The notes: generated by a model not told the origin, from the letters alone. A stretch of 64,000 bases of DNA from Candidatus Bipolaricaulota bacterium (GCA_028277345.1 JANQGM010000019.1:62001-126000); one strand, 5' to 3'; shown: positions 36,316-45,215, numbered from the stretch's first letter. Numbers and translations are program-made.

Positions 36316-37444
36316 GGGGAAGGTAGCGGTTCTAGGCGCTGGCAGCGGCGGATTCATGTCTGCGGCAGATTTCGGTCTGATGGGGTACGAGGTTGCGCTC
36401 TATTCCCGAAATCTTGAGAAGGTCGCCGGTGTCAAGGAAAAGGGCGGCATCGAGATTCTCGACATCGACAGCAAACCGACCGGAGAATTCGGTCCGGTGG
36501 CCTGCGCGACGGATGACATCGCAGAGGCCGTGAGGGGCGCGAAGGTGATCGTGAACCCCATCCCATACTTCGTATGCGAGGAGTACGCGCGTTTGGTGGC
36601 CCCGCACCTCGAAGACGGCCAGGTCGTCCTGTATCTCGGCAAGGGCGGCGCGTCGCTCACCTGGGCCAAGGTGCTGCGTGAGATGGGGATCGATAAGAAG
36701 GTCTATCTCGCGGATTGCAATACGCTGCCGTATGGCACCTCTCGCAAGGGCGATACCCAAGTGCGGTTGGAGAATCGAACCCAGAACTTGATCATCGCCA
36801 CCTTCCCGGGCAAAGACATCGATCACGTCATCAAGGTTGCGGAAGAGCTTTATCCCTCCGAGCACGGCTACACGCTACGTCCCGGACAGAACGCGATCGA
36901 CAGCATTCTCGTCGACTACAACGCGATTACCCATACCCCGCCCATGGTGTGCAACGCCGCCAAGATCGAACTGGGGACGCCTGGATTCTGCCTATTCGGC
37001 AAGACCGAGAATACGCCCGCCGTCGTGCGCATCATCGAGAAGATCGACCGCGAACGCATGGCAATCGGCGAGAAGATCGGATTGAAGCAGTACACGTTGG
37101 AAGAAGAAATCATGATGGTGAAGTGGAATCCGAACGGCGAGGACTTCGTGCTCCCGCTCTACGACGCCATTCACACCCCGTTCCTGGAAGTTTGTGAAGG
37201 CCCGTTCAGTCTGGATGTCCGTCATCTGACCGAGGACATCCCCTACGGACTGGTCACCTTCTCCTCCCTGGGCAAGCTGTTTGGCGTCCCCACGCCATAC
37301 ACCGACGCGATCATCACGCTCTCCGAAGGGCTGCTGGATCGTGATTTCTGGAGTATCGGCCGGACGATCGAGGATCTCGGCCTTGAGGCGGGCTGGTCCA
37401 TCGATCAAATCAAGACCTATCTACACGAAGGCAGGAGGGCGTAA
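36308..37444 (+). CDS. NAD(P)-dependent octopine/nopaline dehydrogenase-family protein
   Basis: 378 residues from a GTG overlapping the hyuB stop, with GGAAGG five bases upstream. The Rossmann motif VAVLGAGSGGFMSAADFGLMG is near the N-terminus, and the C-terminal opine dehydrogenase domain contains DSILVDYNAITHTPPMVCNA with the His expected at the catalytic site. Opine dehydrogenases reductively join, or oxidatively split, an amino acid and a 2-oxo acid through a secondary amine. Within this cluster it might oxidise an N-substituted amino acid released after ring opening; that is inference. Confidence 0.85.
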   Translation: MSKGKVAVLGAGSGGFMSAADFGLMGYEVALYSRNLEKVAGVKEKGGIEILDIDSKPTGEFGPVACATDDIAEAVRGAKVIVNPIPYFVCEEYARLVAPHLEDGQVVLYLGKGGASLTWAKVLREMGIDKKVYLADCNTLPYGTSRKGDTQVRLENRTQNLIIATFPGKDIDHVIKVAEELYPSEHGYTLRPGQNAIDSILVDYNAITHTPPMVCNAAKIELGTPGFCLFGKTENTPAVVRIIEKIDRERMAIGEKIGLKQYTLEEEIMMVKWNPNGEDFVLPLYDAIHTPFLEVCEGPFSLDVRHLTEDIPYGLVTFSSLGKLFGVPTPYTDAIITLSEGLLDRDFWSIGRTIEDLGLEAGWSIDQIKTYLHEGRRA

Positions 37445-38445
37445 TGGAGGATCTCAAGGGTAAATCCATCAGCGGTATCACGGATGTCGACAAGGAGCAG
37501 ATCGAAATGGTTCTTGAGGTCTCCAGGGACCTCAAGAAAGCACTCAAGCAGGGCAAGCCCCACAAGCTGCTGGAAGGAAAGAGCTTGGGCGGCATCTTCG
37601 AATCGCCCTCGACGCGCACGAGCATCTCATTCGAAACCGCGATGATGCAGCTCGGCGGACACATGCTGTGGCTCGACCAGAGCCGGCTCTGGGTCGGAGA
37701 AGCGGCGGAAGAGGATTGGCAAGACACGATCAAGACTCTGAGTCGCTATCTCGATGGCATCGCCTATCGTGCGATGCGGCGCGAACGCGTGGATTCCGCG
37801 GTTGAATACGCGGACATCCCCGTCATCAACGCCTCTTGTCCGGTCGAGCACCCGTGCCAGGCGTTTGCCGACGTGCTGACCATGCAGGAGAAGAAGGGGC
37901 CGGTCAAGAACCTCAAGATGGCCATGTGCTGGGGCTATCGCACCGCCAATCCTCCGGCGGGCTTGGTGAATTCCAACATGCTGATGGCCGGGAAACTTGG
38001 ATTTACGTTGAGCATTGCCTGTCCTGAGGGCTTTGATCCGGATCCCAGGATTCGTGGATTGGCACAGGAAGCCGCGGCCCTATCCGGCGGCAGTATCGAG
38101 ATTGTTCGCTCCTACGAAGAAGCCGTCAAAGACGCCGATTTCATCAACGTCTACTCCTGGGTGTCGCCTGAGGTCTTTGCGCGCGGTTTGGAGACTCACT
38201 TCCAGGGCGATCCGGAATTCATTGAGCAAAAGGCCAAACTCAAGGACCAATGGATGGTGGATCAAAAGGTCGTGGACATGGCCAAGAAGGACGTGAACGT
38301 CATGCACTGCATGCCGATCTCGCGCAATACGGAGGTCACGGACGAAGTCCTGAACTCGAGCCGCTCGATCATCTTCGACGAAGCCGAGAATCGATTGCAT
38401 ACGGAGAAAGCGATGCTCGCCCTAACGATGGGTGGATACCGCTAG
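37444..38445 (+). CDS. Ornithine/aspartate transcarbamylase-family protein
   Basis: 333 residues, ATG overlapping the previous stop (TAATG). The carbamoyl-phosphate site is recognisable: ESPSTRTSISFE (residues 53-64; last Arg of STRTR replaced by Ser), CPVEHPCQAFADVLT, and MHCMPISRN in place of the HCLP loop of ornithine transcarbamylase. SMG-type ornithine-loop residues are replaced by VYSWVSPEVF. It is therefore a paralogue with a different amine acceptor, like the YgeW and oxamate transcarbamylases of purine and allantoin fermentation. It may run toward carbamoyl phosphate to gain ATP. Confidence 0.85.
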   Translation: MEDLKGKSISGITDVDKEQIEMVLEVSRDLKKALKQGKPHKLLEGKSLGGIFESPSTRTSISFETAMMQLGGHMLWLDQSRLWVGEAAEEDWQDTIKTLSRYLDGIAYRAMRRERVDSAVEYADIPVINASCPVEHPCQAFADVLTMQEKKGPVKNLKMAMCWGYRTANPPAGLVNSNMLMAGKLGFTLSIACPEGFDPDPRIRGLAQEAAALSGGSIEIVRSYEEAVKDADFINVYSWVSPEVFARGLETHFQGDPEFIEQKAKLKDQWMVDQKVVDMAKKDVNVMHCMPISRNTEVTDEVLNSSRSIIFDEAENRLHTEKAMLALTMGGYR

Positions 38446-38478
38446 GCCCCCCGTCGGGAGCATCAAGGAGGACGACAC

Positions 38479-39141
38479 ATGGCGGATGCTGAACGCATAT
38501 ACGAGGCAATGAGAAAGAGCATCGAGACCTACGACAGCGATGCGGCGGTTGCCGCTGCAGAGGAAGCTGTGTCCGCGGGACTCGATTTGCTCGAGGCTGT
38601 GGAAAAGGGGTTCGCTGGCCCGATTCGCGAACTGGGCGAGGCGTTTGACCGGATGGAGATCTTCCTGCCTGAGCTGACGCTCGGCGCGGACGCGATGAAG
38701 GCCGGGGTGGCCGTGCTTGAGAAGGCGCTGGATGAACAGGGCGCCAAGCTCGAGAAGAAGGCGACTGTCGTGATCGGCACCGTGGAAGGCGACATTCACG
38801 ACATCGGCAAGAGCGTCGTCGCGACGCTCTTGCAAGCCAACGGCTACGAGGTGTATGACCTTGGCGTCGAGGTTCCTTCGACGCGCATCATCGATGCCGC
38901 TGAATCGCACAACGCCGATGTGATTGCCATGTCCGCATTGCTTTCCACCACCATGCTCTATCAGCGCGACGTGATCGAACTGCTGAAGAACAAGGGCACC
39001 CGGGACAACTACTACATTCTGGTTGGCGGCGCGCCGGTGACCCAGGCGTGGGCTGAGGAGATCGGCGCCAACGGATTCGCCAACGATGCGTTCGAGGCCG
39101 TCCAGCTGCTGGATCGCGAAGTGGGAGGCCAGAACTCGTGA
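38479..39141 (+). CDS. Corrinoid protein of the MtbC/MttC/MtmC type
   Basis: 220 residues, SD AAGGAGG. An N-terminal four-helix cap (about 1-90) precedes a B12-binding domain with EGDIHDIGKSVV (His107 as lower cobalt ligand), MSALLSTTM and VGGAPVTQAWAEEIGANGFA. These proteins carry the methyl group between a methylamine-type methyltransferase and the next acceptor (coenzyme M in methanogens, tetrahydrofolate in bacteria). Two methyltransferase genes follow immediately, the first overlapping by 4 bases. No RamA-like activating protein or folate methyltransferase is seen in the window. Confidence 0.92.
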   Translation: MADAERIYEAMRKSIETYDSDAAVAAAEEAVSAGLDLLEAVEKGFAGPIRELGEAFDRMEIFLPELTLGADAMKAGVAVLEKALDEQGAKLEKKATVVIGTVEGDIHDIGKSVVATLLQANGYEVYDLGVEVPSTRIIDAAESHNADVIAMSALLSTTMLYQRDVIELLKNKGTRDNYYILVGGAPVTQAWAEEIGANGFANDAFEAVQLLDREVGGQNS

Positions 39142-40502
39142 ACTTTAAGGAGATCGCGAAACGCTGCGAAAGCGGCCCCCTCATGGAAGCCAAAGACTTC
39201 CTGATGAAGTCGGTAGCCACCCAAGCCATGAAGCTGAGCAAGAAATACGAGATCACCTGGGACGGAAAGACCTTCGTCAATCTCGATGATGACATGGCGG
39301 ATCGTTGCTTCCAGGCCGGTCGAGAGCTATTCATCAATACGGGTCTGTTCAGCATGAACACCAACCGGTTGGTGAAGGTCTCGGAAGACGAGGTCGACGA
39401 TGCCTTGAAGTCCGTCCGGCCACAGATCCACATGGGGGCGGGCAAGGACCGCGTGACCATTCACCACCGCCAGGTCGAGGATGTGCGGGTGCCGTTCACC
39501 TTCTGCGGTCCGTTCAATGCCAATGTGCATGAAGAGATGTTCGTGCGCCTCAATGAAGTTTTCAGCCGGGAGAAGATCGCGGACTGCCTCTTCTTCCCGG
39601 GCTACCTCAACGAGGTCGACGGGCAGTTGATTCGCCCCACCTCCGCGCTGGCGACCCAGATGGCCATCCTCTATGGTCGGTGGGCTCGAGAAGCCGTACA
39701 GCGTGCCGGCCGTCCGGATATGCCGATTGCCGCGCATGCGGTGATGGCGCCCGGCGAGATCGCCTGTACGAACGAGGAATGGGGTCTGCGATCGACGGAT
39801 CCGCGGGCCATGGTCCTGATCTCGGAGCTTCAGGTCGACGATGTCACCATGACGCGGCTCGCCTACTATCGAGCCATCGGTTGCCCCATCTACATGGCTT
39901 TTACACCCTTGGTTGGCGGGTACGGAGGCGGTCTGCCGGGCACGTCGATCGTGGCCGTTGCTTCGTTCATCGCATCGATCGTGTTGGGTGGAGAGATCGT
40001 GCACATCGGTCCGCAGCACATGAAGTACAAGCAGCAGACCAACCAGCATTCGCTGTTTTTGTCGAGCTTGGCGAATCAAGCGATTGCCCGAAACAGCAAC
40101 ATCATTGCGACCACCAGCCACACGACGTCCGGACGCCCGGGCTCCGCGCAGTACGCACGCGAGTTCTCGGCGCTCGCGCTGACTTCGGTCACAAGTGGGA
40201 GCAACGTCAGCGGGCCCCGGCCTGCCGAACCGCTTGGGAACAACAACGTCAGTCCGCTGATGGGCAAGCTGTTCTGCGAGGTGGCCCATGCCGCGGCCAG
40301 CATGACGCGAGAAGCGGTGACGCCGATCGTGGAGGCGCTTTACGAGACCTACAAGGATCACCTCGATCTGGAGAACGCGCCTGTTGGACAACCGTTCGAG
40401 GAGCTCTACGACCTGACGACGCTGACGCCGACGGCGGAGCATCGCGCCGTGTACGACGAGGTGAAGGACGAACTCATCAAGCTTGGCGTTCCGCTGGTTT
40501 GA
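39138..40502 (+). CDS. MtmB-like monomethylamine methyltransferase homolog lacking pyrrolysine
   Basis: 454 residues, close to the 458 of archaeal MtmB. Similarity is end to end: the opening (MEAKDFLMKSVATQAMKLSK), ITKYTEDE-like VKVSEDEVDDAL, AGRPDMPI in place of AGRPGMGV, FTPLVGGYGGGLPGTSIVAV, and the tail FEELYDLTTLTPTAEHRAVY nearly as in MtmB. In MtmB pyrrolysine (amber codon) is residue 202; here the matching stretch AGRPDMPIAAHAV has ordinary residues at 198-200 and no in-frame TAG. The natural methyl donor is therefore probably not methylamine. The start overlaps the corrinoid protein stop. Confidence 0.82.
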   Translation: MNFKEIAKRCESGPLMEAKDFLMKSVATQAMKLSKKYEITWDGKTFVNLDDDMADRCFQAGRELFINTGLFSMNTNRLVKVSEDEVDDALKSVRPQIHMGAGKDRVTIHHRQVEDVRVPFTFCGPFNANVHEEMFVRLNEVFSREKIADCLFFPGYLNEVDGQLIRPTSALATQMAILYGRWAREAVQRAGRPDMPIAAHAVMAPGEIACTNEEWGLRSTDPRAMVLISELQVDDVTMTRLAYYRAIGCPIYMAFTPLVGGYGGGLPGTSIVAVASFIASIVLGGEIVHIGPQHMKYKQQTNQHSLFLSSLANQAIARNSNIIATTSHTTSGRPGSAQYAREFSALALTSVTSGSNVSGPRPAEPLGNNNVSPLMGKLFCEVAHAAASMTREAVTPIVEALYETYKDHLDLENAPVGQPFEELYDLTTLTPTAEHRAVYDEVKDELIKLGVPLV

Positions 40503-40521
40503 CCACGAAGGAGGAGTCGCT

Positions 40522-41976
40522 TTGAGATACCAACCATCCCTCAAGGTTCTCAGTGACGATCAGATCTATCGGATTCATCAAGCCGCACTTCGGATGCTGA
40601 TGAACCCCGGCGTGCTGGTCAAATCTGAGGAAGCCCGCAGATTGCTGGCCCAGGCCGGAGCATTCGTGAACGACGAGACGCTGATCTGCCGCATCCCCGG
40701 CTACATCGTCGAGGAATGCTTGCGGCGTGCGCCTTCGGCATTCACGGTCTATGCACGAGATGCAGCCAACGACGTGCACGTCTCGACCACGAGCGTACAC
40801 ATCGAGCCCATGATCGGCCGCATCAACTGTTACGACAGCGTGACCGGCGAGGCGCGTCCCACGAATCTTCAAGATGTCGGCGATCTGATCAAGATCGCCG
40901 ATGCCATGCCGAACTATCATCTGTTGCACTCCGGCGCCATCATGCCGCAGATCGATGGGATCCCGATCCGGGCGACCCACGTGAACGGTTATCTGCAGTC
41001 GATCATGAACTCAACCAAGCCGATCAAGGCGACGTCTCGGGAACGGATCATGGCCGAAGACTGCCTTCGCATGGTCGCCGTGGTTGCTGGCGGCGAAGAT
41101 GAACTGAAGCGCAGGCCCTGTACCTTTACCACGGACAACCCCGTGGCACCGCTCCATCACGATGCGGACCAAATGGACGGTGCCTTGCTCTACGCCAAGT
41201 ACGGGATTCCGATCGATGTCACGTCCGAACCGCAAGCCGGCGCGACCAGTCCGGTCACGATTGCCGGCCTGTTGGCCCAGCAAACGGCCGACGTCATCAG
41301 CGGGATCACCATCCTGCAGCTGGCGAATCCCGGCAATCCGGTGTGGTACGGCACCTGCGGATCGATCATGGACATGCGCGTGGGCCGCATCGCAATCGGT
41401 GCTGTCGAGATGGGATTGATCAATGTGGCGAGCGCCCAGATCGCGCACTTCTACGACATCCCTTGTCGAGGAACGGCGTCCGCCACCGATTCCAAGGAAT
41501 TGGACTTCCAGGCGGGCTACGAGAAGACGGCGGTCATGACCATGGCTGTCTTGGGTGGCGTGAACAAGATCTTCTACCCAGGAACCATGGAAGGCGCGCT
41601 CACGGTCAGCAAGGAAGGCCTGGTGCTCGACAATGAGATCGCCGGCGCCATTTATCGCGTCCGCGAGGGCGTCGATGTCTTCGAGGACACCCTGGGCGTG
41701 CATGTCGCACAGGCGGTCGGACCGGGCGGACACTACCTCAACCAGCGCCACACCATGGAGTTCATTCGGCAGGAACACTTCATGCCTCAGTTGGCCGACC
41801 GTCAGATCCGCGAGCGATGGGAAGCTTCCGGCAAGAAGAACATGGTCGCCAAGGCACAGGAGACCGTCGCCAAGATCCTGGCGGAACACGAGGTGGCTCC
41901 ATTGCCGGATGGCGTCGAAGAAGAGCTGAAAAGAATCGTACGAGAAGTTGAGGAGCGAGAGGAGAAGCGGTCGTGA
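40522..41976 (+). CDS. MttB-family (trimethylamine methyltransferase-like) protein without pyrrolysine
   Basis: 484 residues from a TTG with AAGGAGGAG six bases upstream; a longer ATG frame at 40483 would overlap the previous gene and lacks an SD. Family signs are the opening LSDDQIYRIHQAALRMLMNPG, CRIPGYIVEECLRRAP, the TIM-barrel strands DNPVAPLHHDADQ and TSEPQAGATSPVTIAGLLAQ, and the C-terminal REHFMPQLADRQIRERW seen in MtgB-type glycine betaine methyltransferases. Such enzymes demethylate quaternary or tertiary amines to a corrinoid protein. With the corrinoid protein and MtmB-like enzyme it forms a methyl-transfer module. Confidence 0.9.
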   Translation: MRYQPSLKVLSDDQIYRIHQAALRMLMNPGVLVKSEEARRLLAQAGAFVNDETLICRIPGYIVEECLRRAPSAFTVYARDAANDVHVSTTSVHIEPMIGRINCYDSVTGEARPTNLQDVGDLIKIADAMPNYHLLHSGAIMPQIDGIPIRATHVNGYLQSIMNSTKPIKATSRERIMAEDCLRMVAVVAGGEDELKRRPCTFTTDNPVAPLHHDADQMDGALLYAKYGIPIDVTSEPQAGATSPVTIAGLLAQQTADVISGITILQLANPGNPVWYGTCGSIMDMRVGRIAIGAVEMGLINVASAQIAHFYDIPCRGTASATDSKELDFQAGYEKTAVMTMAVLGGVNKIFYPGTMEGALTVSKEGLVLDNEIAGAIYRVREGVDVFEDTLGVHVAQAVGPGGHYLNQRHTMEFIRQEHFMPQLADRQIRERWEASGKKNMVAKAQETVAKILAEHEVAPLPDGVEEELKRIVREVEEREEKRS

Positions 41977-42980
41977 AGGACATCGAATTCCTGTACCTGC
42001 ATCAGCAGGATGTTATCGCAACCGGCGTAGACATGGCGGTTGCGATCGAATCGGTCGAGGACGCGTTCCGGCATCATATGGCCGGAAAGACGCTCCTTCC
42101 CTACAAGACGGTTGTGGATCTCGGGGAGATCGAGCGCGGGCGCGGCAACGCCATGCCCGGCTATGTGGGTGGCGACTACGAAGCCCTCGGCATCAAGTGG
42201 ATTGCCGGCTTCCCGCAGAATCCACGCAAGCACGGATTGCCGCGAGCGACCGGATTCTTCATCCTGAACGACTCGTGGAACGGGCTTCCGCTGGCTGTCA
42301 TGGACTGCACCTGGCTCAGCGCACTGCGCACCGGTGCCGTCACTGGTGCCGGGGCCAAGCTCCTGGCGCGTCAGGATTCGGAATCGGTGGCCGTGATCGG
42401 CGCAGGCGTCCAGGGGCGCACGCAGCTCGAAGCGCTGATGGTTGCGCTCCCGGGGATCAAGACCGTGCGCGCCTACGACATCAACATGGAAACGTCCAAG
42501 CAGTTCGCCATCGACATGAGCGCGCAATTCGGCATTGATGTTGTGGCCGTGGATACGGCCGAGGAGGCCGTTGTCGATGCGGACATCATCGTCACGGTAA
42601 CGGTGGCCAACGAACCGATCGTCAAGGACACCTGGCTCAAGCCGGGCAGCTTCTTTTCTGCGGTGGGCTCGTATCAAGAGGAAGAGTTCGAGGCGGTCAG
42701 CAACTCCGACATGATCGTCGTCGATGACACCGAGACCGTGCTACACCGCGGCACTCCGATTGTCGCCCTCATGTTGAACGACAACATGATCACCCGTGAC
42801 CGGGTCATCGACTTCGGAGACGTGCTTGTCGGCAACGTGCTGGGCCGAACGAGCGACGACCAACGCATCTTTTACTCGCCCATCGGCATGGGCATTCACG
42901 ATATCTGTCTCTGCCACAAGGTCTACCACGCGGCGGTGGAGAAGGGCGTCGGAACGACGTTGAAGTTGTTCGGAACCTAG
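41973..42980 (+). CDS. Ornithine cyclodeaminase/mu-crystallin-family dehydrogenase
   Basis: 335 residues from a GTG overlapping the MttB stop. The family Lys is in GIKWIAGFPQNPRKHGL (about residue 75), the NAD motif is VAVIGAGVQGRTQLEAL (residues 139-155), and LSALRTGAVTG is diagnostic. Members are ornithine cyclodeaminase, alanine dehydrogenase, ketimine reductase and N-methyl amino acid dehydrogenases. Next to methyltransferases and an opine dehydrogenase it may act on an imine or N-substituted amino acid. Exact substrate unknown. Confidence 0.88.
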   Translation: MKDIEFLYLHQQDVIATGVDMAVAIESVEDAFRHHMAGKTLLPYKTVVDLGEIERGRGNAMPGYVGGDYEALGIKWIAGFPQNPRKHGLPRATGFFILNDSWNGLPLAVMDCTWLSALRTGAVTGAGAKLLARQDSESVAVIGAGVQGRTQLEALMVALPGIKTVRAYDINMETSKQFAIDMSAQFGIDVVAVDTAEEAVVDADIIVTVTVANEPIVKDTWLKPGSFFSAVGSYQEEEFEAVSNSDMIVVDDTETVLHRGTPIVALMLNDNMITRDRVIDFGDVLVGNVLGRTSDDQRIFYSPIGMGIHDICLCHKVYHAAVEKGVGTTLKLFGT

Positions 42981-42993
42981 CGGAGAACGGGTC

Positions 42994-43395
42994 ATGGGAT
43001 TCGACATCGAGATTGGCAAATGCACCGAGTGCAAACGATGCATGATCGCGTGCTCGCTGGCCAAGTCCGGGAGCGTTCGGATGCGGAGTTCCCGCATTGA
43101 GATCGTTCCAAACTGGCCGGAGGTTCCGGAGATTCGCGTATGCCGCTTCGAGGATTGCGAAGGCCATCCTTGTATCGCGGCGTGTCCCGTGGCCGCGATC
43201 ACGGAGTCCAAGGGCAGGGTCCTGATCGACGCAGAGACGTGCATCGGATGCAGCGCGTGTGTGCGGGTCTGCCCGTATCACGCGATTCGCATGGATGACG
43301 GTATAGCGCGGAAGTGCGATCTGTGTGGGGGCGATCCGGCGTGCGTGAAGGAATGCGTCACCGAAGCCCTGAAGCGCAGGGAGGTGTCGCCATGA
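42994..43395 (+). CDS. Ferredoxin-like protein with four [4Fe-4S] motifs
   Basis: 133 residues with 16 cysteines (10, 13, 16, 20, 50, 55, 60, 64, 83, 86, 89, 93, 108, 111, 117, 121), enough for four [4Fe-4S] clusters. CIGCSACVRVCPYHAI is a standard ferredoxin motif; the others are the HycB/DmsB-like electron-transfer pattern. Its stop overlaps the start of the AOR gene (ATGA), the usual arrangement for AOR electron-transfer partners. It would pass electrons between the tungsten enzyme and other redox partners. Confidence 0.9.
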   Translation: MGFDIEIGKCTECKRCMIACSLAKSGSVRMRSSRIEIVPNWPEVPEIRVCRFEDCEGHPCIAACPVAAITESKGRVLIDAETCIGCSACVRVCPYHAIRMDDGIARKCDLCGGDPACVKECVTEALKRREVSP

Positions 43396-45215
43396 CGAGC
43401 AGCCTGTTCAACCGGATGCTCCGTATCGATCTAGGCGCCAGACGCGCATCGGTGTGGGACGTCTCCGATCGCGTGCGCGCCTACCTTGGTGGGATGGGAA
43501 CCGGCGTCCGCATCCTCTGCGACGAGGTGGATCCGACGATCGATCCCCTGGCGCCTGCCAACAAGATCGTGCTGACGGTGGGACCGCTTACCGGAACGGC
43601 GGCGCCCATGCATGCGCAATCGTGCATCGTCACGAAATCGCCGCTTTCCGGAACCATTCTCAATTCCTATGCCGGCGGCTTCCTGGGTCCCGAGGTCAAG
43701 TTCTGCGGCTTGGACGGCATCATCTTCGAGGGCGCTGCCGAGGACTGGAGCATTCTGCTGATCGATGACGATCAGGTGCGATTTGAGTCTGCGACTCCCA
43801 TTCTCGGTGCTACGACCGAAGCCGCGGAGGCCTACGTCAAAGAGACCTATGGTTCGGACTATCGCACCCTGTCGATCGGGCCCGCCGGCGAACGCGCGGT
43901 GGCCATGGCGGGAGCATTCTCTGAGACGAGAGCCTTTGGACGCGGCGGCGCGGGTGCCGTCTTCGGCTCCAAACGCATCAAGGCGGTCGGGATTCGCGGC
44001 AGCCATGCCGTGATGACGGCAGATCCGGCCCGGTTCAGCGAACTGGTGGCGCAGAACATGGATGCATTGCGCGGGGCGCGGGCTGAGGAATATGGCTTGG
44101 TCGGCATCTTCTCTCGGTTCGGAACCGGTGGCGGCATGCCGCTGGTGAACGGTCGAGGCGCTCTCCCAACGAAGAACCATACGTACGGAAGCTTCGAAGG
44201 GGCAGAGCAGATTGACGGCCCGTACTACGAGTCGAATTTCTATACGCGCCGCATCGCTTGCTTCGGGTGCCCCATTCACTGCGGCCGATTGCACAAATTC
44301 TCGGGAACGGATGGGCAGGAACTCTGGGGAAGGGGCCCGGAGTACGAGACGATGTTCTCCTTCGGATCCAATCTGCTGAACAACGATCCACAGCTGCTTG
44401 CAGAAGCCAATCGGCTGACCGAACACTACGGGGTGGATAGCCTGACCACCGGCGTCACCATCGCGTGGGCGTTGGAGATGGCAGAAGCCGGCAAGCTGAC
44501 GTCCCCGGGGCTGGACCTTCAGTTTGGGTGTCCGGAAGCCGTGCTCGGATTGCTGGAGCTCATCTGTACGCGCGAGGGCATCGGCGATCTGCTGGCCAAC
44601 GGCCCGCGACGCGCCGCCCTCGAATTGGGCAACGACAGTTTGGCGCGCGCGATGCAGGTGAAGAACTCCGGATTCGCGGCCTGGATGCCGAGACGCATGA
44701 AGGGTACGGGGTTGGCCTACGCAACCTCCAATCGAGGCGCGTGTCACAAGCGGGCACCGATTGGCGCGGAAATCGCGGGCGCGATGGACATGGAGAGCTA
44801 TGAAGGCAAGGCGGCCGCGCTCATCGAGAATCAGAACGTCGTGAACGCCATCTTCACACTGATCAGCTGCCGGTTCCACGAGTTTGTGACCGATCACGAG
44901 ACCTATCCGGCGCTCATCGCGGCGGCGACCGGCCAGGCGTTCAGCTGGGACAAACTGGTGACGCTTGGAGAGCGGATCTGGAATCTGGAGAAACTGTTCA
45001 ACCTGAAGGCGGGCTTGACCCGGGCCGATGACAGGCTACCGGGCAAGTGCTTTGAGCCGGTCCTCGGCAAGACGTCTCAATCCTCAGTGATGGAGGCAGA
45101 GAAGTTCGAGGCCATGTTGGATGAGTACTACCGCTTGAGAGGTTGGGATTCAGACGGTGTTCCCACGGCAGAGAAGCTGGAGGCGCTGGGAATCGCGGAG
45201 GACGCACGCGAGTGA
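43392..45215 (+). CDS. Aldehyde:ferredoxin oxidoreductase (AOR) family, tungsten enzyme
   Basis: 607 residues, start MTSSLFNRMLRIDLGARRAS after GGAGG and overlapping the ferredoxin gene. It has the AOR fold signatures: LTGTAAPMHAQSCIVTKSPL, FGRGGAGAVFGSKRIKAV, the cluster cysteines in CFGCPIHCGR and ISCRFHEF, and the pterin-binding WGRGPEYETMFSFGSNLL and DSLTTGVTIAWALEMAEAG. AORs oxidise aldehydes to acids, or reduce acids, with ferredoxin. In the cluster it could oxidise an aldehyde released during substrate breakdown, or reoxidise electron carriers. Substrate not predictable. Confidence 0.92.
   Translation: MTSSLFNRMLRIDLGARRASVWDVSDRVRAYLGGMGTGVRILCDEVDPTIDPLAPANKIVLTVGPLTGTAAPMHAQSCIVTKSPLSGTILNSYAGGFLGPEVKFCGLDGIIFEGAAEDWSILLIDDDQVRFESATPILGATTEAAEAYVKETYGSDYRTLSIGPAGERAVAMAGAFSETRAFGRGGAGAVFGSKRIKAVGIRGSHAVMTADPARFSELVAQNMDALRGARAEEYGLVGIFSRFGTGGGMPLVNGRGALPTKNHTYGSFEGAEQIDGPYYESNFYTRRIACFGCPIHCGRLHKFSGTDGQELWGRGPEYETMFSFGSNLLNNDPQLLAEANRLTEHYGVDSLTTGVTIAWALEMAEAGKLTSPGLDLQFGCPEAVLGLLELICTREGIGDLLANGPRRAALELGNDSLARAMQVKNSGFAAWMPRRMKGTGLAYATSNRGACHKRAPIGAEIAGAMDMESYEGKAAALIENQNVVNAIFTLISCRFHEFVTDHETYPALIAAATGQAFSWDKLVTLGERIWNLEKLFNLKAGLTRADDRLPGKCFEPVLGKTSQSSVMEAEKFEAMLDEYYRLRGWDSDGVPTAEKLEALGIAEDARE

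Noticed and set aside
39327-40544. Open frame antisense to the MtmB-like gene
   Set aside because: Arg/His-rich shadow translation without an SD or conserved motif.
39138-41976. Pyrrolysine-encoding amber codons in the methyltransferase genes
   Set aside because: Both frames are open throughout, with no in-frame TAG, so no Pyl residue is encoded here.
43431-44897. Long open frame antisense to the AOR gene
   Set aside because: Its composition is that of a reverse-frame shadow in high-GC DNA: rich in Arg, Gln and His, with no domain. The AOR frame carries all the motifs.
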